Source: Methanobacterium sp. ERen5
Lineage (GTDB): Archaea > Methanobacteriota > Methanobacteria > Methanobacteriales > Methanobacteriaceae
Direction: 5' to 3'
Assembly: GCA_024167805.1 (NCBI GenBank)
Contig: CP099988.1
Location: 808,001 to 872,000, forward strand
Length of the DNA: 64,000 nucleotides
Shown: positions 21,766 through 32,463 of the stretch, piece by piece
Layout of the letters: every line of letters starts with the position of its first letter
Position numbering within the stretch: position 1 is the stretch's first letter
The notes under the pieces: generated by a model
Told to the model about the DNA's origin: nothing
Database searches by the model: none
What the model saw: the letters and a program-made list of their open reading frames with translations, nothing else
Position numbers and translations under genes: made by a program

Positions 21766-22914
21766 ATGGTTCTTAAAGTTATGTCATCAAACCAAGCCAT
21801 TGCAGAGGCAGTTAAGCTTGTGAAACCAAAAGTAATTCCTGTTTATCCAATAACGCCCCAAACAACCATATCAGAGTACTTAGCAAAGTATGTGGCAGAT
21901 GGAGACATTGATGCAGAGTACATCAGAGTAGAATCTGAACACAGTGCCATAAGTGCATGTTTAGGTGCCTCAGGTACAGGTGTAAGGGTATTTACTGCGA
22001 CATCATCCCAGGGTCTGGCACTCATGCACGAAATACTATTTGCGGCAGCGGGTTTAAGGGCACCAATAGTCATGGCCGATGCTAACAGAGCACTGTCCGC
22101 ACCATTGAGCATATGGAACGATCAACAAGATTCCATATCTGAAAGGGACTCAGGTTGGATGCAAATATATGCTGAAAATGGTCAGGAAGCACTTGACTCA
22201 GTTTTAATGTCATACAAAATATCTGAAAATAAGGAAGTACTGCTACCAACCATGGTGTGTGTTGATGGTTTCATATTAACCCATACAGTTGATCCAGTAG
22301 ATGTTCCTGAAGAGGAAGAAGTGGATAAATTTTTACCTGATTACAACCCAGAACATGCCTACCTAGATCCTAAGAGGCCAATGTCCATAGGTACATTCAC
22401 AGATCCAGATTACTACATGGAAGCACGTCATGATATGGAAGTGGCCATGGAAAAAGCAAAAACTGTAATTTCAAATGTGAGTCAAGAATTTGCAGACACC
22501 TTCGGAAGAAAGTATGACTTTATTGAGAAGTACAGATCAGAAGATGCTGACACCATAATCATAGCCATGGGATCCATATGCAGTACAATTAAAGATGTTA
22601 TAGATGAACTTCGAGAAGAAGGGGAAAAGGTAGGACTCGTACGTGTAAGGGTGTTTAGACCATTTCCAGTAGAAGAAATCTACGATGCAATTAAAGGAGC
22701 TTCCAACGTGGGAGTGATTGACAAAAACTTTTCATTCAGTATTGGAGGAGTGCTCCACAACAACATCAAATCAATGATGGATGTAAATGCAGCAGGATTT
22801 ATTATAGGCCTTGGTGGAAGGGATATAAAACCTTCACATATTAAAGAAGTTGTTGAAAAGACCAAAAATCCTAGTAACAAACCCCTGTGGATAGGACTGA
22901 AGGAGGAACAGTAA
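21766..22914 (+). CDS. porA: Pyruvate:ferredoxin oxidoreductase alpha subunit
   Basis: A 382-residue subunit with the pyrimidine-binding and transketolase-C-like domains: [20 protein letters not shown] at the N-terminus, [20 protein letters not shown] (the conserved glutamate region), [20 protein letters not shown], and in the C-terminal half [20 protein letters not shown]. Length and motifs match archaeal PorA. Stop of porA and start of porB are one base apart. Confidence 0.96.
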   Translation: MVLKVMSSNQAIAEAVKLVKPKVIPVYPITPQTTISEYLAKYVADGDIDAEYIRVESEHSAISACLGASGTGVRVFTATSSQGLALMHEILFAAAGLRAPIVMADANRALSAPLSIWNDQQDSISERDSGWMQIYAENGQEALDSVLMSYKISENKEVLLPTMVCVDGFILTHTVDPVDVPEEEEVDKFLPDYNPEHAYLDPKRPMSIGTFTDPDYYMEARHDMEVAMEKAKTVISNVSQEFADTFGRKYDFIEKYRSEDADTIIIAMGSICSTIKDVIDELREEGEKVGLVRVRVFRPFPVEEIYDAIKGASNVGVIDKNFSFSIGGVLHNNIKSMMDVNAAGFIIGLGGRDIKPSHIKEVVEKTKNPSNKPLWIGLKEEQ

Positions 22915-22915
22915 A

Positions 22916-23782
22916 ATGGAATTACCTGAAAAAGAATTTCTTGCACCGGGACACAGAGCATGTGCAGGATGTGGAGCAACCATTGGTGTTAGATTAGCAC
23001 TAAAAATGCTTGGTGAAAACACCGTAGCAGTGTCTGCAACAGGATGTTTAGAGGTTATTACCACTCCTTATCCGGAAACTGCTTGGGAGATTCCATGGAT
23101 GCATGTTGCATTTGAAAACGCAGCAGCAGTAGCATCAGGTGTTGAATCTGCCCTTAAAGCTCAAGGAAAGACCGATACAAACGTTGTTGTCTTTGGTGGA
23201 GATGGTGGAACTGCAGACATAGGTTTACAGGCATTGTCTGGAGCGATGGAAAGGGGACATAACTTAATTTACATATGTTATGATAACGAAGCCTACATGA
23301 ACACAGGTATCCAGAGAAGTGGAGCAACACCCTACGGTGCATCAACAACAACATCACCACATGGTAAAGAAAGTTTTGGTGAAGATAAACCAAAAAAGAA
23401 CATGCCAATGATCATGGCAGCCCATGGAATACCATACGTTGCAACAGCTTCGATATCGTACCCTGAAGATTTCATGAAGAAGGTTAAAAAAGCCGCAGAA
23501 GTTGATGGCCCTGCATACATACACCTGCAACAACCATGTACAACTGGATGGGGATACAGCCCAGCAAAAACCATTGAACTTGGAAGATTAGCAGTTGAAA
23601 CAGGATCATGGATACTCTATGAAATTGAAGATGGTGAATTTAAGGTTACTTACAGACCAGTTCAGAGGAAGATGGTTTCTGAATATTTGAATGCTCAGAA
23701 AAGATTCAAACATCTGTCTGATTTAGAGAAGGAAAAAATTCAAAGCCATGTTGATGCAATCTGCGTTGAGCTAAAAATATAG
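22916..23782 (+). CDS. porB: Pyruvate:ferredoxin oxidoreductase beta subunit
   Basis: A 288-residue thiamine-diphosphate-binding subunit: cluster cysteines in [20 protein letters not shown] near the N-terminus, the ThDP/Mg motif [20 protein letters not shown] near residues 90-110 and [20 protein letters not shown]. Further cysteine in [14 protein letters not shown]. The GGAGGAACAG ribosome binding site lies in the end of porA. Confidence 0.96.
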   Translation: MELPEKEFLAPGHRACAGCGATIGVRLALKMLGENTVAVSATGCLEVITTPYPETAWEIPWMHVAFENAAAVASGVESALKAQGKTDTNVVVFGGDGGTADIGLQALSGAMERGHNLIYICYDNEAYMNTGIQRSGATPYGASTTTSPHGKESFGEDKPKKNMPMIMAAHGIPYVATASISYPEDFMKKVKKAAEVDGPAYIHLQQPCTTGWGYSPAKTIELGRLAVETGSWILYEIEDGEFKVTYRPVQRKMVSEYLNAQKRFKHLSDLEKEKIQSHVDAICVELKI

Positions 23783-23793
23783 GGGGACACAAA

Positions 23794-24294
23794 TTGGATA
23801 AGATACTGATTCAACCAGACCTATGTGATGGCTGCAAAGATTGTGAACAAGCATGCGGTAAACTATATGGTACACCAAGAATCTCTGTAAGGGAGATCGA
23901 TGGATCTTTCTATCCAATAATTTGCCAGCAGTGTGAAGATGCCCCATGCAAGATGATATGTCCCACAGAAGCCATGGGCTTAGAAGTTTTAGAAGTCAAA
24001 TGTATTGGATGTGGACTGTGCATGATGGTGTGTCCATTTGGATCAATTAACATTGAAAACAGAAAGGCACACAAGTGTAACCAGTGCCCAGATAAAGATA
24101 CACCAGCATGTATTGCAGCTTGTTCCAAACGGGCCATTGCTAAGGTAGACACCGAGAGAATGAAACTTGAAAAGCAGAAACAACACATCGAAAAGTTGGT
24201 AGGGCTCGGTAAAAAGAAAAAGAAAAGCACTGATATGATCAGTGTGCTCACTGCCAATGCAAGAACCAAGAAGGTTCTCCACAAGGAGGTTTGA
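23794..24294 (+). CDS. porE: POR-associated polyferredoxin PorE
   Basis: A 166-residue protein with four [4Fe-4S]-type motifs ([55 protein letters not shown]), as in Methanothermobacter PorE. It probably links POR to its electron partner. The start is TTG at 23794, preceded by AGGGGGAC; the family N-terminus [13 protein letters not shown] fits this start. The C-terminus is lysine-rich. It is 11 bases after porB. Confidence 0.92.
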   Translation: MDKILIQPDLCDGCKDCEQACGKLYGTPRISVREIDGSFYPIICQQCEDAPCKMICPTEAMGLEVLEVKCIGCGLCMMVCPFGSINIENRKAHKCNQCPDKDTPACIAACSKRAIAKVDTERMKLEKQKQHIEKLVGLGKKKKKSTDMISVLTANARTKKVLHKEV

Positions 24295-24295
24295 A

Positions 24296-24727
24296 ATGAG
24301 GGAATTAATTTCAAAACCAGAACTCTGCGATGAATGTTCAAGATGCGAACGTGAATGTCCTCAAAATGCAATAAGAGTCATTAGTGGCGTTCCTGTACAT
24401 TGTTTGCACTGTGCCAAGGACCGGGCTCCATGTATGACTGTTTGTCCAGAAGATGCCATTGTTGAGATGGACGGTGCAATAGTTATAATGGAAGATAGTT
24501 GTATAGGCTGTGGACTCTGCAGAGATTCCTGCCCCATCGGTGCAATACATATCGATGAGTACGGTGTTGCCAAAAAATGTAACCTATGCATAGACAAAGA
24601 GACACCAACATGTGTACTTACTTGCCCAAAGGATGCTCTTAAAATGGATTCAGAAGACATTTTAGCCCAAAAACAGGATAAAATTGCTGAAGAATTAAGC
24701 AGAGTAAAACTAATCATGAAGTATTAA
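24296..24727 (+). CDS. porF: POR-associated polyferredoxin PorF
   Basis: A 143-residue protein beginning [20 protein letters not shown], again with four cysteine motifs ([57 protein letters not shown]). The ATG at 24296 follows AAGGAGG in the end of porE; a longer frame from 24242 is excluded by that. Last gene of the operon, followed by a hairpin. Confidence 0.92.
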   Translation: MRELISKPELCDECSRCERECPQNAIRVISGVPVHCLHCAKDRAPCMTVCPEDAIVEMDGAIVIMEDSCIGCGLCRDSCPIGAIHIDEYGVAKKCNLCIDKETPTCVLTCPKDALKMDSEDILAQKQDKIAEELSRVKLIMKY

Positions 24728-24753
24728 GGGATAAATTATTTTTTTATTATCCC
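24728..24753 (+). terminator. Hairpin at the end of the por operon
   Basis: GGGATAA and TTATCCC form perfect 7-base arms around an AT-rich loop containing T7, directly after the porF stop. This probably ends the por transcript. The remaining 269 bases up to fumarate hydratase hold only promoter-like AT-rich sequence, including TATA-like stretches near 24904 and 24995. Confidence 0.6.
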
Positions 24754-25022
24754 CAACTATTTTCTTATTTAAATTGACACTAAATTATCACTTTTTTTCT
24801 AAAACCATAAGTAACTCCCACAGGCGTTAACATGGATAACAAAACCCTGAAAATGGTTTATGGTTATAAGTTGCCCTGTTTTTCAAACAAGTCCAGAAGC
24901 AAATTTTATATGAGAACCGATCAAATAGTTCTTTAGTAGATTTTAAACTATTTAAATTTGAATTTAAGATATTTTTAGACAATTACTTCATTGATAAATA
25001 AATAAACCCAGAAGCTGATTGT

Positions 25023-25870
25023 ATGATTACACAAAAAACCGTTGAAGATACTATATGCAGACTGTACCGGGATTCTGTGATCCAACTTCCCGAAGATGTG
25101 AAGAATGCTTTAAGAGAGGCCCATGAAAATGAAACCAATGCAACTGCTAGATTGAATCTTGGAGCCATCCTTGAAAATATTGATGCAGCACATGAAAATG
25201 ATATACCAATGTGCCAAGACACCGGGCTGCCAATAGTGTTTGTTAAGCTTGGAGATGTGAAAGTAGAAAACCTCTATGAAGGAATTAAAAAGGAGTGGAA
25301 AAAGCTACAACCACTGTACCACTACGTCCAAATGTTGTTGATCCATTCACACGAGTTAACACTGGAACAAATACCGGGAAAAAAATCCCCCAAGTGGATG
25401 TTGAAGTTGTTGAAGGCAAATATTTAGAATTAACTATATTTCCTAAGGGTTTTGGTTCTGAAAACAACAACGCACTCAAAATGGCCCTTCCGGGAGAGGG
25501 TGTGGAAGGCGTTAAAGAATTTGTCATGGAAACTGTTCTTAAGGCCAGCGGAAAACCATGCCCCCCAACAAGAATAGGGGTGGGGATAGGAGGATCTTCA
25601 GACTACGCACTCAAACTAGCTAAAAAAGCCTTGTTAAGAGATGTTAAATCTGTAAATCCCGATGAACGCCTTGCAAAACTCGAAGATGAACTTATAGAAC
25701 ATATTAATTCGACAGGAATTGGACCCATGGGACTTGGAGGAAAAACCACTGCCCTCGATGTTAAAGTAGAACTTGCAGATACACATACAGCAGGTTTGCC
25801 CATAGGTGTCTGTGTCCAATGCTGGGCAGCCAGACATGCCACTGCAGTTTTAGAAGATCCCCAACATTAG
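25023..25870 (+). CDS. fumA: Fumarate hydratase alpha (N-terminal) subunit, one frameshift
   Basis: Two overlapping frames join at the A5 run 25287-25291; with one A added the protein reads [20 protein letters not shown] and is 282 residues, the normal size of the alpha subunit of two-subunit class I fumarases. Cluster cysteines are seen in [19 protein letters not shown], in [19 protein letters not shown] and in [14 protein letters not shown]. The enzyme hydrates fumarate to malate (or the reverse in the reductive branch) with a [4Fe-4S] cluster. The beta subunit is not in the window. It follows por as in related methanogens but has its own promoter; a TATA-like stretch 25 bases before the ATG would give a leaderless mRNA. 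Confidence 0.9.
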
Positions 25871-25990
25871 TCCATGTTTTGAGTTAGAATAAATTAAATT
25901 AATTATTTTTTTGTAGAAAATCTATTGAATTAAAAATTAATTAACTGCAAATGAAAATTTTTATTTAAAAAAGAATTTATCATGAGGAAA

Positions 25991-26700
25991 TTATTTCTTT
26001 TCCTCATCATTTATGAGTTGGTTGAGTTTATCAGCAACTCCTGGTTTTTCACATGTGATCATGTAAATGGTTCTGTCACCTATGTTCTCTGCCCTGTCAG
26101 CAATTCTCTCAAGGAATCTTGCTACGAAGAGTAGTGATATCATGTAGGATATGGCTTCCTTCTCTTGGAACATACTGTTGGATATATCGTTGAGGGCTTG
26201 GTCGAATAAGTCATCCACCTTATCATCATCACGTTTTATTTCCCGAACTAAGTTCATATCTTCGTTGAGAAATGCGGATAAACTTTTACTTACCATCCCA
26301 TCTACTATGTCACTCATATGGGTTATGTCGTTCATTGGTTTTTCAGGAATTTTTTCATCCTTGATATGTTCTGCTATGTCAGCTATGTTAGATGCTAATC
26401 CCCCATACGTTTTAAATGACTTGACACCTTAATAGATGTTTCAATGAATCTTAAATCCTTAGCAACAGGTTGCTCTGAAGCAATTATGCTCATAGCCTCT
26501 TGTTCTAAATCATAATTCATCTCGTGCAGTTTCTGATGGTTACGAATTACTTTATTGACAAGTTCAGCATCATAATTTTTAAATGCCTCCAGAGCATTTT
26601 TATATGAGTCCAAACTAGTTTGTCCCATCTCTTCAACATCATCCCGTAAATAGTTCAATCTTTTCTGGAAATTAGCCCTAGGATATCTTTTATTTTCCAT
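25991..26700 (-). CDS. phoU: Phosphate-transport regulator PhoU, one frameshift
   Basis: A C5 run (plus strand) at 26400-26404 breaks the gene; adding one base reads [20 protein letters not shown] and gives 236 residues, the usual PhoU length. Two three-helix PhoU repeats are present, with the metal-ligand pattern in each ([38 protein letters not shown]). PhoU damps Pst transport and phosphate signalling. Start at ATG 26700 follows AAGGTG. Last gene of the pst block, 32 bases after pstB. Confidence 0.9.
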
Positions 26701-26732
26701 TTCATACACCTTCTCATCTAATTTTGATTTCC

Positions 26733-27488
26733 TTAACCAAATCTTCCTGTAATATAATCTTCAGTACGTTTGTCTGCAGGTTCCATGAACAATTTTTCAG
26801 TCAATCCACTTTCAACAATTTCTCCATTTAAGAAGAACGCTGTGTACTTTGAAACCCTTGTTGCTTGTTGCATGTTGTGGGTTACGATAATTATTGTGTA
26901 ATCATCCTTTAGTTTGTGGATCAAATCTTCAATCTTAGTTGTTGAAATTGGGTCCAATGCAGAACAAGGTTCATCCATTAATATCACTTCGGGTTCAACA
27001 GCTATTGTTCTCGCTATACATAAACGCTGCTGCTGACCACCTGAAAGACCTAATGCTGACATTTCCAGTTTATCTTTAACTTCATCCCATAAAGCCGCAG
27101 CTCGGAGACTTTCCTCCACTTTATTTGCCAGAACGTCCTTATCATTTTCCCCATGGATTCTTAGACCATATGCCACATTATCAAAAATTGATTTTGGGAA
27201 TGGGTTTGGTTTCTGAAATACCATTCCAACCTTCTTCCTTAAATCAACAACATCAACTTTGGATTCGTATATATCGTCTCCATCGAGTAAAACAGAACCA
27301 TCCTTCTTGAAGGTGGAGATACTATCGTTCATCCTGTTTAATGTCCTAATAAATGTGGATTTACCACATCCAGATGGTCCAATTAAAGCTGTGACCATGT
27401 TGTTGTTGATATTAATATTAATATCCTTCAATATGTGAGATTCACCAAAGTATACGTTTAAATCTTTTACTTCTATCCTATATGGCAT
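26733..27488 (-). CDS. pstB: Phosphate ABC transporter ATP-binding protein
   Basis: A 251-residue ATPase with Walker [21 protein letters not shown] near residues 34-53, Q-loop [15 protein letters not shown], signature [19 protein letters not shown], and Walker [16 protein letters not shown]. The PstB-specific NRMND and FQKPNPFP motifs make the substrate assignment firm. It starts 4 bases after pstA ends. Confidence 0.96.
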   Translation of the reverse strand: MPYRIEVKDLNVYFGESHILKDINININNNMVTALIGPSGCGKSTFIRTLNRMNDSISTFKKDGSVLLDGDDIYESKVDVVDLRKKVGMVFQKPNPFPKSIFDNVAYGLRIHGENDKDVLANKVEESLRAAALWDEVKDKLEMSALGLSGGQQQRLCIARTIAVEPEVILMDEPCSALDPISTTKIEDLIHKLKDDYTIIIVTHNMQQATRVSKYTAFFLNGEIVESGLTEKLFMEPADKRTEDYITGRFG

Positions 27489-27492
27489 TTTT

Positions 27493-28340
27493 TTAACGCC
27501 CCATCATCTTTTTTATGTATCTATCAACCAATGCATTGGTGACAATTGTAATCACCATTATTAAAATTACCAGAACTGCTGCAGTACCATACGCGTTAGG
27601 CATTGAAATACCTTCTGTAGCCAGAGTGTACAAGTGCAGTGGTAATGGTCTGGCAGGGTCAAATATTGAAACAGGCACTGACAATGCAGCACCAACTGTG
27701 TATAATATTGCAGCTGTTTCTTCGATGGCCCTTGCCATACCCAATATTATCCCAGTGATAATACCCGGAATAGCTGCAGGTAGAACTACCTCATAAATTG
27801 TTTGCCATTTGTTTGCACCCAATGCTAAACTTCCCTCGGTGTAAGATCTTGGCACCGATTCTATGGACACTTCTGATGTCCTAAGTATTGTAGGTAATGC
27901 CATAAGCGCTAATGTAAGCCCCCGGACAGTACACAGAATCCTAAGCCCAAGTAAATTACAAAAAATGCATATCCAAATAGACCGAATACTATTGAGGGAA
28001 TTGATGCAAGTGTTTCTGAACCAAATCTTATTGCCTTTACAATGGGGCCTTCTCCAGCATATTCTGCCAAGTATACTGCTCCACCAATACCCAGTGGAAT
28101 GGCCACAATCAATGCCACGAATGTAACATAAATCGTGGAAACTATCATTGGAAATATTCCACCAGCACGCCCAGAATCTATGGGATCACTGAAAAGAAAC
28201 TCGAAGTTAATGACTGGAAGTCCATTTATTAGAACGTAACCAATGATCATTACAAGTAGGAGTATGGTTAAAATTCCAGAACCCCAAAAAACTCCTTTCA
28301 TTATTTTTTGGGATATTTTAGGTGAAATTATTCTGTTCAT
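27493..28340 (-). CDS. pstA: Phosphate ABC transporter permease PstA, one frameshift
   Basis: The two halves are separated by a frameshift in a C5 run (plus strand) at 27919-27923. Adding one base reads [20 protein letters not shown] and gives 282 residues. Six helices and the permease EAA-type loop ([20 protein letters not shown]) are visible. PstA pairs with PstC to form the channel. The ATG at 28340 overlaps no neighbour; pstC ends 55 bases upstream. Confidence 0.92.
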
Positions 28341-28395
28341 CTAAAACACCTCTTAAGTGTGGGAATATCCATTGATTTTTGGTTCTGTCCAAAGA

Positions 28396-29271
28396 TCATA
28401 GGTAACCGCCCCCAATTGTAACCCTTTTCTTGTAATTGAAGTAGTTAGCAATTAGAAGTAGAATGATTATTACTCCAATCAATATGATTCCTGTTGCAAA
28501 CAGTGCGTTGTAATGCAGACCAGTAGCGTATCCCATTTCAAGGGCTATATTTGATGTCAAAGCCCTTACTGGATCGAATATGGATCCTGGTATCTGAACC
28601 ACATTTCCTGCCACCATTATGACAGCCATGGTTTCGCCGATAGCCCTTCCCATACCAAGGATAATTGCTGTTATCACTCCCGGAACTGCTGCAGGTAATA
28701 AAACATTTTTTATTGTCTGCCATTGGGTTGCTCCAAGTGCAAATGAAGCTTCTTTGTATTCCATTGGTATGGATCTTAATGCATCTTCCGATATACTTGT
28801 TATTGTTGGTAATATCATGATGGTTAAAATCAGGGACGCAGCCAACAAACTAAATCCTGTGCCGCCGTAGTGCACCCTCATGAATGGAACAAGAACAACC
28901 AACCCAAAAAATCCATAGATAACCGATGGAATTCCTGCCAAGCCCTGTATAGTTGGTTTTAATATTTTTCTCATTGTTGGTGGGGCAATTTCTGAGAGGA
29001 ATACGGCACAGCAGATGGATAATGGAACGGCTAATACAAGAGCCAAAGCAGTTATTCCCAGGGTTCCAATTACCATTGGAAATACACCATACTGTCCATT
29101 AGATGGAGCCCATGTCATTCCAAACACGAAGTTGAAAAATCCTACACTGGTTAATGCAGGAATTCCTTCATTGAAAATGAATAATATTATGAGTAGTATT
29201 ATCGCTATAGAGGACAATCCGGTTGCAAATAACACCCATTTAACGAATTTTTCCTCTGTTTTTTCAGTCAT
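28396..29271 (-). CDS. pstC: Phosphate ABC transporter permease PstC
   Basis: A 291-residue permease with six helices, [20 protein letters not shown], the PstC-typical [19 protein letters not shown] and the loop [20 protein letters not shown]. Start at ATG 29271 follows GAGGTGTC. It is separated from pstS by 255 bases with a terminator-like palindrome, so it has its own promoter or depends on read-through. Confidence 0.95.
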   Translation of the reverse strand: MTEKTEEKFVKWVLFATGLSSIAIILLIILFIFNEGIPALTSVGFFNFVFGMTWAPSNGQYGVFPMVIGTLGITALALVLAVPLSICCAVFLSEIAPPTMRKILKPTIQGLAGIPSVIYGFFGLVVLVPFMRVHYGGTGFSLLAASLILTIMILPTITSISEDALRSIPMEYKEASFALGATQWQTIKNVLLPAAVPGVITAIILGMGRAIGETMAVIMVAGNVVQIPGSIFDPVRALTSNIALEMGYATGLHYNALFATGIILIGVIIILLLIANYFNYKKRVTIGGGYL

Positions 29272-29487
29272 TATGACACCTCAAAAAATTTGTAGTTATG
29301 TTGCTTTAGATTTTTATGATATAAATTTTGTGTAAATTTAAATATGAAACCAATTTTTTTTTGTTTTCACATATATACCCATAATAAAATTAACACCTGG
29401 ATAATCCGGGACTAACTATTTATTTCAAAATGGAATAAATGATTTCTATTTATACTATAAATTGGTATTGTTTAAAAAAATTGGGTA

Positions 29488-29508
29488 AATATGGTTTTAA
29501 ACCATATT
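29488..29508 (-). terminator. Perfect 10-bp-arm palindrome after pstS
   Basis: AATATGGTTT and AAACCATATT are exact inverted arms around a single central base, 19 bases after the pstS stop codon. On the minus strand it is followed by ACCCAA and a T7 run, so it looks like an intrinsic terminator that limits transcription from pstS into pstC. An operator function is also possible given the near absence of a loop. Confidence 0.6.
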
Positions 29509-29526
29509 CGACACTTAATCTCTAAT

Positions 29527-30372
29527 TTATTTTGTTGAGTTGGTGGAGTTGGTTGATTTAATAATTTTCTCGCTGGTTAGTATTGCCTGCCCTTCTGGTC
29601 CCATAACCCAGTCAATGAAATTTTTAACTTCGCCCTTTGCATCTCCTTTAACAAGGAATAAGAAAGGTCTCTGTATTGTGTATGTTCCATCTGCAATTGT
29701 GGATGCTGAAGCTGATATTCCATTTATGGATAATGCTTTTGTGTCATTACCTAAATCTGCAAATGAGCAAAATCCTATTGCATTTGGGTCCTGACTTACA
29801 GCTTGTTGAACAGCCTGGGTAGAACTTTGTACGATTGCTGATGATACAAATGAGACTTTTGTTCCGTTAGATAATTTACCTAAAACTATTTCCTGGAATG
29901 CATCCCTTGTACCTGAACCTTCTTCCCTAACAATAACGTTAATCTTTGCATCTGGTCCTCCAACCTGATTCCAGTTGGTTATGTTTCCAGAGAAGATTCC
30001 CTTTAGCTGATCTTTAGTTAAACCAGTTAAGTTGTTATTTGGACTTACTATTGCAACTACACCATCTTGTCCAAGGGTGTACTGAGTCAGGCCTTGAGAA
30101 TCATTTGCTGAAATAGCTTTAGATGCTGTACCTATATTTGCTGTACCATCTTGAGCACTTTTAATTCCAACAGCTGTTCCTCCACCTTGAACCGTTATCT
30201 TAACGTTTGGGTGTTCTTTCATGTAACCGGTAGCCAGTTTTTCTGCTACAGGTTGTACAGAAGTTGATCCTACAATTGTTACTTTACTTCCTGAACCTGG
30301 TGCAACAACCATGTATGCACCTACTATTACTACTAGTGCTATAATTATTCCGATAATGTATTTTTTATCCAA
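29527..30372 (-). CDS. pstS: Phosphate-binding protein PstS
   Basis: A 281-residue protein: an N-terminal hydrophobic anchor (IIGIIIALVVIVGAYMVV) and then the PstS fold with phosphate-binding features TIVGSTSVQPVAEKLATGYM, REEGSGTRDAFQE and a C-terminal FIDWVMGPEGQAILTS. There is no lipobox cysteine, so it is held by the uncleaved helix. AGGTGA precedes the ATG. It leads the pst block and, with a terminator behind it, is probably the most expressed gene. Confidence 0.94.
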   Translation of the reverse strand: MDKKYIIGIIIALVVIVGAYMVVAPGSGSKVTIVGSTSVQPVAEKLATGYMKEHPNVKITVQGGGTAVGIKSAQDGTANIGTASKAISANDSQGLTQYTLGQDGVVAIVSPNNNLTGLTKDQLKGIFSGNITNWNQVGGPDAKINVIVREEGSGTRDAFQEIVLGKLSNGTKVSFVSSAIVQSSTQAVQQAVSQDPNAIGFCSFADLGNDTKALSINGISASASTIADGTYTIQRPFLFLVKGDAKGEVKNFIDWVMGPEGQAILTSEKIIKSTNSTNSTK

Positions 30373-30473
30373 TTTAGTTCACCTCATCCTAAACTAATCA
30401 TAAACAATGTTATGACATTTCAATTATTTACAAGAGTTGTTTAACACGCCTCAACCATAGCTTATTCTAAAAA

Positions 30474-30508
30474 CATATAAAGGTTACTATTTGTGTTTTA
30501 ATAAACAC
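30474..30508 (-). promoter_or_regulatory. pstS promoter: TATA box with an adjoining palindrome
   Basis: On the minus strand CCTTTATATG (30474-30483) fits an archaeal TATA box, with transcription expected near 30452 and a leader of about 80 bases. Directly upstream of it, GTGTTT-taat-AAACAC (30493-30508) is a perfect 6-base-arm dyad, a position suited to an activator or repressor. The flank to the right also holds two copies of ACAATATG (30518-30525 and 30568-30575). The regulator is unknown; the HTH-PhoU protein encoded at 31564-32463 is a candidate. Confidence 0.45.
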
Positions 30509-30636
30509 TAAATGTGTACAATATGATACTAAAACCCAATTTTTTATGGCCAAAATTTGAATATTGCACAATATGTGAACAATAGAAGGCCAAAGGGTTA
30601 AATTTAAATATTATTCCCATATTATTAATCCTTATC

Positions 30637-31416
30637 ATGATTACTGAAGAGCTTTTGAAAGGAATGATGAAATCCCAAAATCCGGGATGGAAAACATCAA
30701 TAACAAAGGTAGAACCCAACCATCTGTCAACCAGAGGTTATTCCCAAGGGGATTTGATAGAAAACTACAGTTATCCCGAGATGGTTTACTTGTTATTACA
30801 GGGTAAAATTCCATCTGAAAAACAGAAAAAAATGTTTGAAGCTGTGCTTGTATCATTCTGTGATCATGGAGTAACACCACCAAGCACACAATCAGCAAGG
30901 CTGATGGCATCTGCAGGATCTTCTGTCAATGCATGTATTGCAGGGGGAATTTTAGCCTTTGGAAAAAATCATGCAGGGGCCATAGAAATTTCCATGAAAA
31001 TGCTGCAACGTGGAATACAACTACAGAAGAACTACGGCAAATCCACAGATGAAATTAAAGATGATGTTCTGACATACTTCGCAAATGGAAACATGAAAGT
31101 TCCAGGGTTTGGACATAGGTACCATAAAAAAGATCCAAGGGCCTCGAAGTTGATTGAAGTAGCTAAAAAATTAGATTGCTTCAATGAACACTGTGAACTT
31201 GCCATGAACATAGAAAACAGCCTTTACAATGAAAAAGGAATAAAAATGAATATTGACGGGGCAAATTCAGCTATTTTATCAGACATGGGTTTTGACTGGA
31301 AAATGGGTTGTGGCATCTTTATAATAGGAAGAGTTCCAGGACTCCTTGCACACGTGAACGAAGAAATGGCCTCTGAAAAACCATTCAGGAAAGTTTTTGA
31401 TATGAATGGTTTCTGA
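30637..31416 (+). CDS. Citryl-CoA lyase / short citrate-synthase-like protein
   Basis: A 259-residue member of the citrate synthase superfamily, shorter than true citrate synthase (about 370-430). Conserved active-site stretches are AFGKNHAGAIEISMKML, KVPGFGHRYHKKDPRASKL (histidine and arginine of the active site) and MNIDGANSAILSDMGFDW. Such short forms occur in methanogens lacking a full TCA cycle and are commonly labelled citryl-CoA lyase. A TATA-like TTTAAATATT at 30603-30612 would start the mRNA within a few bases of the ATG. Divergent from pstS. Confidence 0.78.
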   Translation: MITEELLKGMMKSQNPGWKTSITKVEPNHLSTRGYSQGDLIENYSYPEMVYLLLQGKIPSEKQKKMFEAVLVSFCDHGVTPPSTQSARLMASAGSSVNACIAGGILAFGKNHAGAIEISMKMLQRGIQLQKNYGKSTDEIKDDVLTYFANGNMKVPGFGHRYHKKDPRASKLIEVAKKLDCFNEHCELAMNIENSLYNEKGIKMNIDGANSAILSDMGFDWKMGCGIFIIGRVPGLLAHVNEEMASEKPFRKVFDMNGF

Positions 31417-31563
31417 AAAGCTAAATATTAAAAATCAAGTCAAAACAAAAAGAATATATCCTGTTCCACTAAATGTTTTGAACCTATTTTTCATTTTATC
31501 GTATTGTTTTTAAAAAAAGGATAGGCCTTTAATATATTAACCGCACCATAAATGCAATTTATT

Positions 31564-32463
31564 TTAGTCGGATGATCTTCTTCTGAAACGTTCCGGTGTT
31601 GTTGAACGAGGAATGTTACGATAGAATTCGCCTGCAGCATCAATTATTTCCACCGAAATATCTCCAATTCTTTCAAAAGCCTTTACAACACGAGACAATG
31701 TCAAATAATAAGTGGACCTATCTTTATCCAACACATCATCCTCAGCCATTTGTATTGCAATTTGATTCAAGGCCTTCTTTTGGAGGGCGTGGATCTTCTC
31801 CTCATAATCCATTACCTTATCCTTAAGATCGAGTTCTTCGTTTAAAAAACCCTCCATCGAATATTTAACCATTTTTCTCGATGTTAAATACATAGAATTT
31901 AAAATTTCTAACATTTCAGAATCAACTTCATAGCAACCATTTAAAACAAAGTTAGCAATATGACAAGTGTGGTCAGCTATTCTTTCTAGATCGTAGGCCA
32001 CTTCACTGAATACCATTGTTTTACTGAATTCGGAGTAAGGATTGATTGATATGACTGTATCAACACTGGACCTGATTTTTTCATGCATATTGTTACTAAT
32101 GTAATCCATTTCCAGGGCCTTGTTAGCCATTTCATCATTGTAATTAACAAATGACTCAAAGGACATGTCAAACTGTTTGAAAACATGGCCAACCATGTTT
32201 TTAAGCATGTCTTTGATGAGATATGCACCAGCATACTCTCTGGATGTTTTTTCCCCATCGAACATCTCAGAAAATTCATCAAATTTTTTTAGGTCGAGTA
32301 TGTAGGCTCGCCTTACCACTCCACGTTTAACCATGGGTTGTAGGAGTTTGGTGACGTATCTTCGGGTTAAACCCAATTTTTCAGCAATTTCGTCTTGGGT
32401 TGCAGGATTATCATGCAGGATAACATCTAATATAGCCTTCAATGTACTGTCGGATCTTTTCAT
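31564..32463 (-). CDS. Winged-helix PhoU-domain regulator
   Basis: A 299-residue protein: residues 1-60 form a winged helix (NPATQDEIAEKLGLTRRYVT, LLQPMVKRGVVRRAYILDL), then a linker and two PhoU-type helical repeats (VAYDLERIADHTCHIANFVL; VVKAFERIGDISVEIIDAAG). The fusion implies a phosphate-responsive DNA-binding protein, a good candidate regulator of the neighbouring pst genes. Its ATG follows the stop codon of the upstream membrane-protein gene without a gap (TAA-ATG), so translation is coupled. Confidence 0.85.
   Translation of the reverse strand: MKRSDSTLKAILDVILHDNPATQDEIAEKLGLTRRYVTKLLQPMVKRGVVRRAYILDLKKFDEFSEMFDGEKTSREYAGAYLIKDMLKNMVGHVFKQFDMSFESFVNYNDEMANKALEMDYISNNMHEKIRSSVDTVISINPYSEFSKTMVFSEVAYDLERIADHTCHIANFVLNGCYEVDSEMLEILNSMYLTSRKMVKYSMEGFLNEELDLKDKVMDYEEKIHALQKKALNQIAIQMAEDDVLDKDRSTYYLTLSRVVKAFERIGDISVEIIDAAGEFYRNIPRSTTPERFRRRSSD

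Noticed and set aside
24361..24717. 118-residue minus-strand frame opposite porF
   Set aside because: Antisense shadow of the cysteine-rich ferredoxin; no promoter or ribosome binding site.
25023..25427. Truncated fumarate hydratase as a stand-alone short protein
   Set aside because: The continuation in another frame matches the rest of the alpha subunit exactly at an A5 run, so the short product is an artefact of the frameshift.
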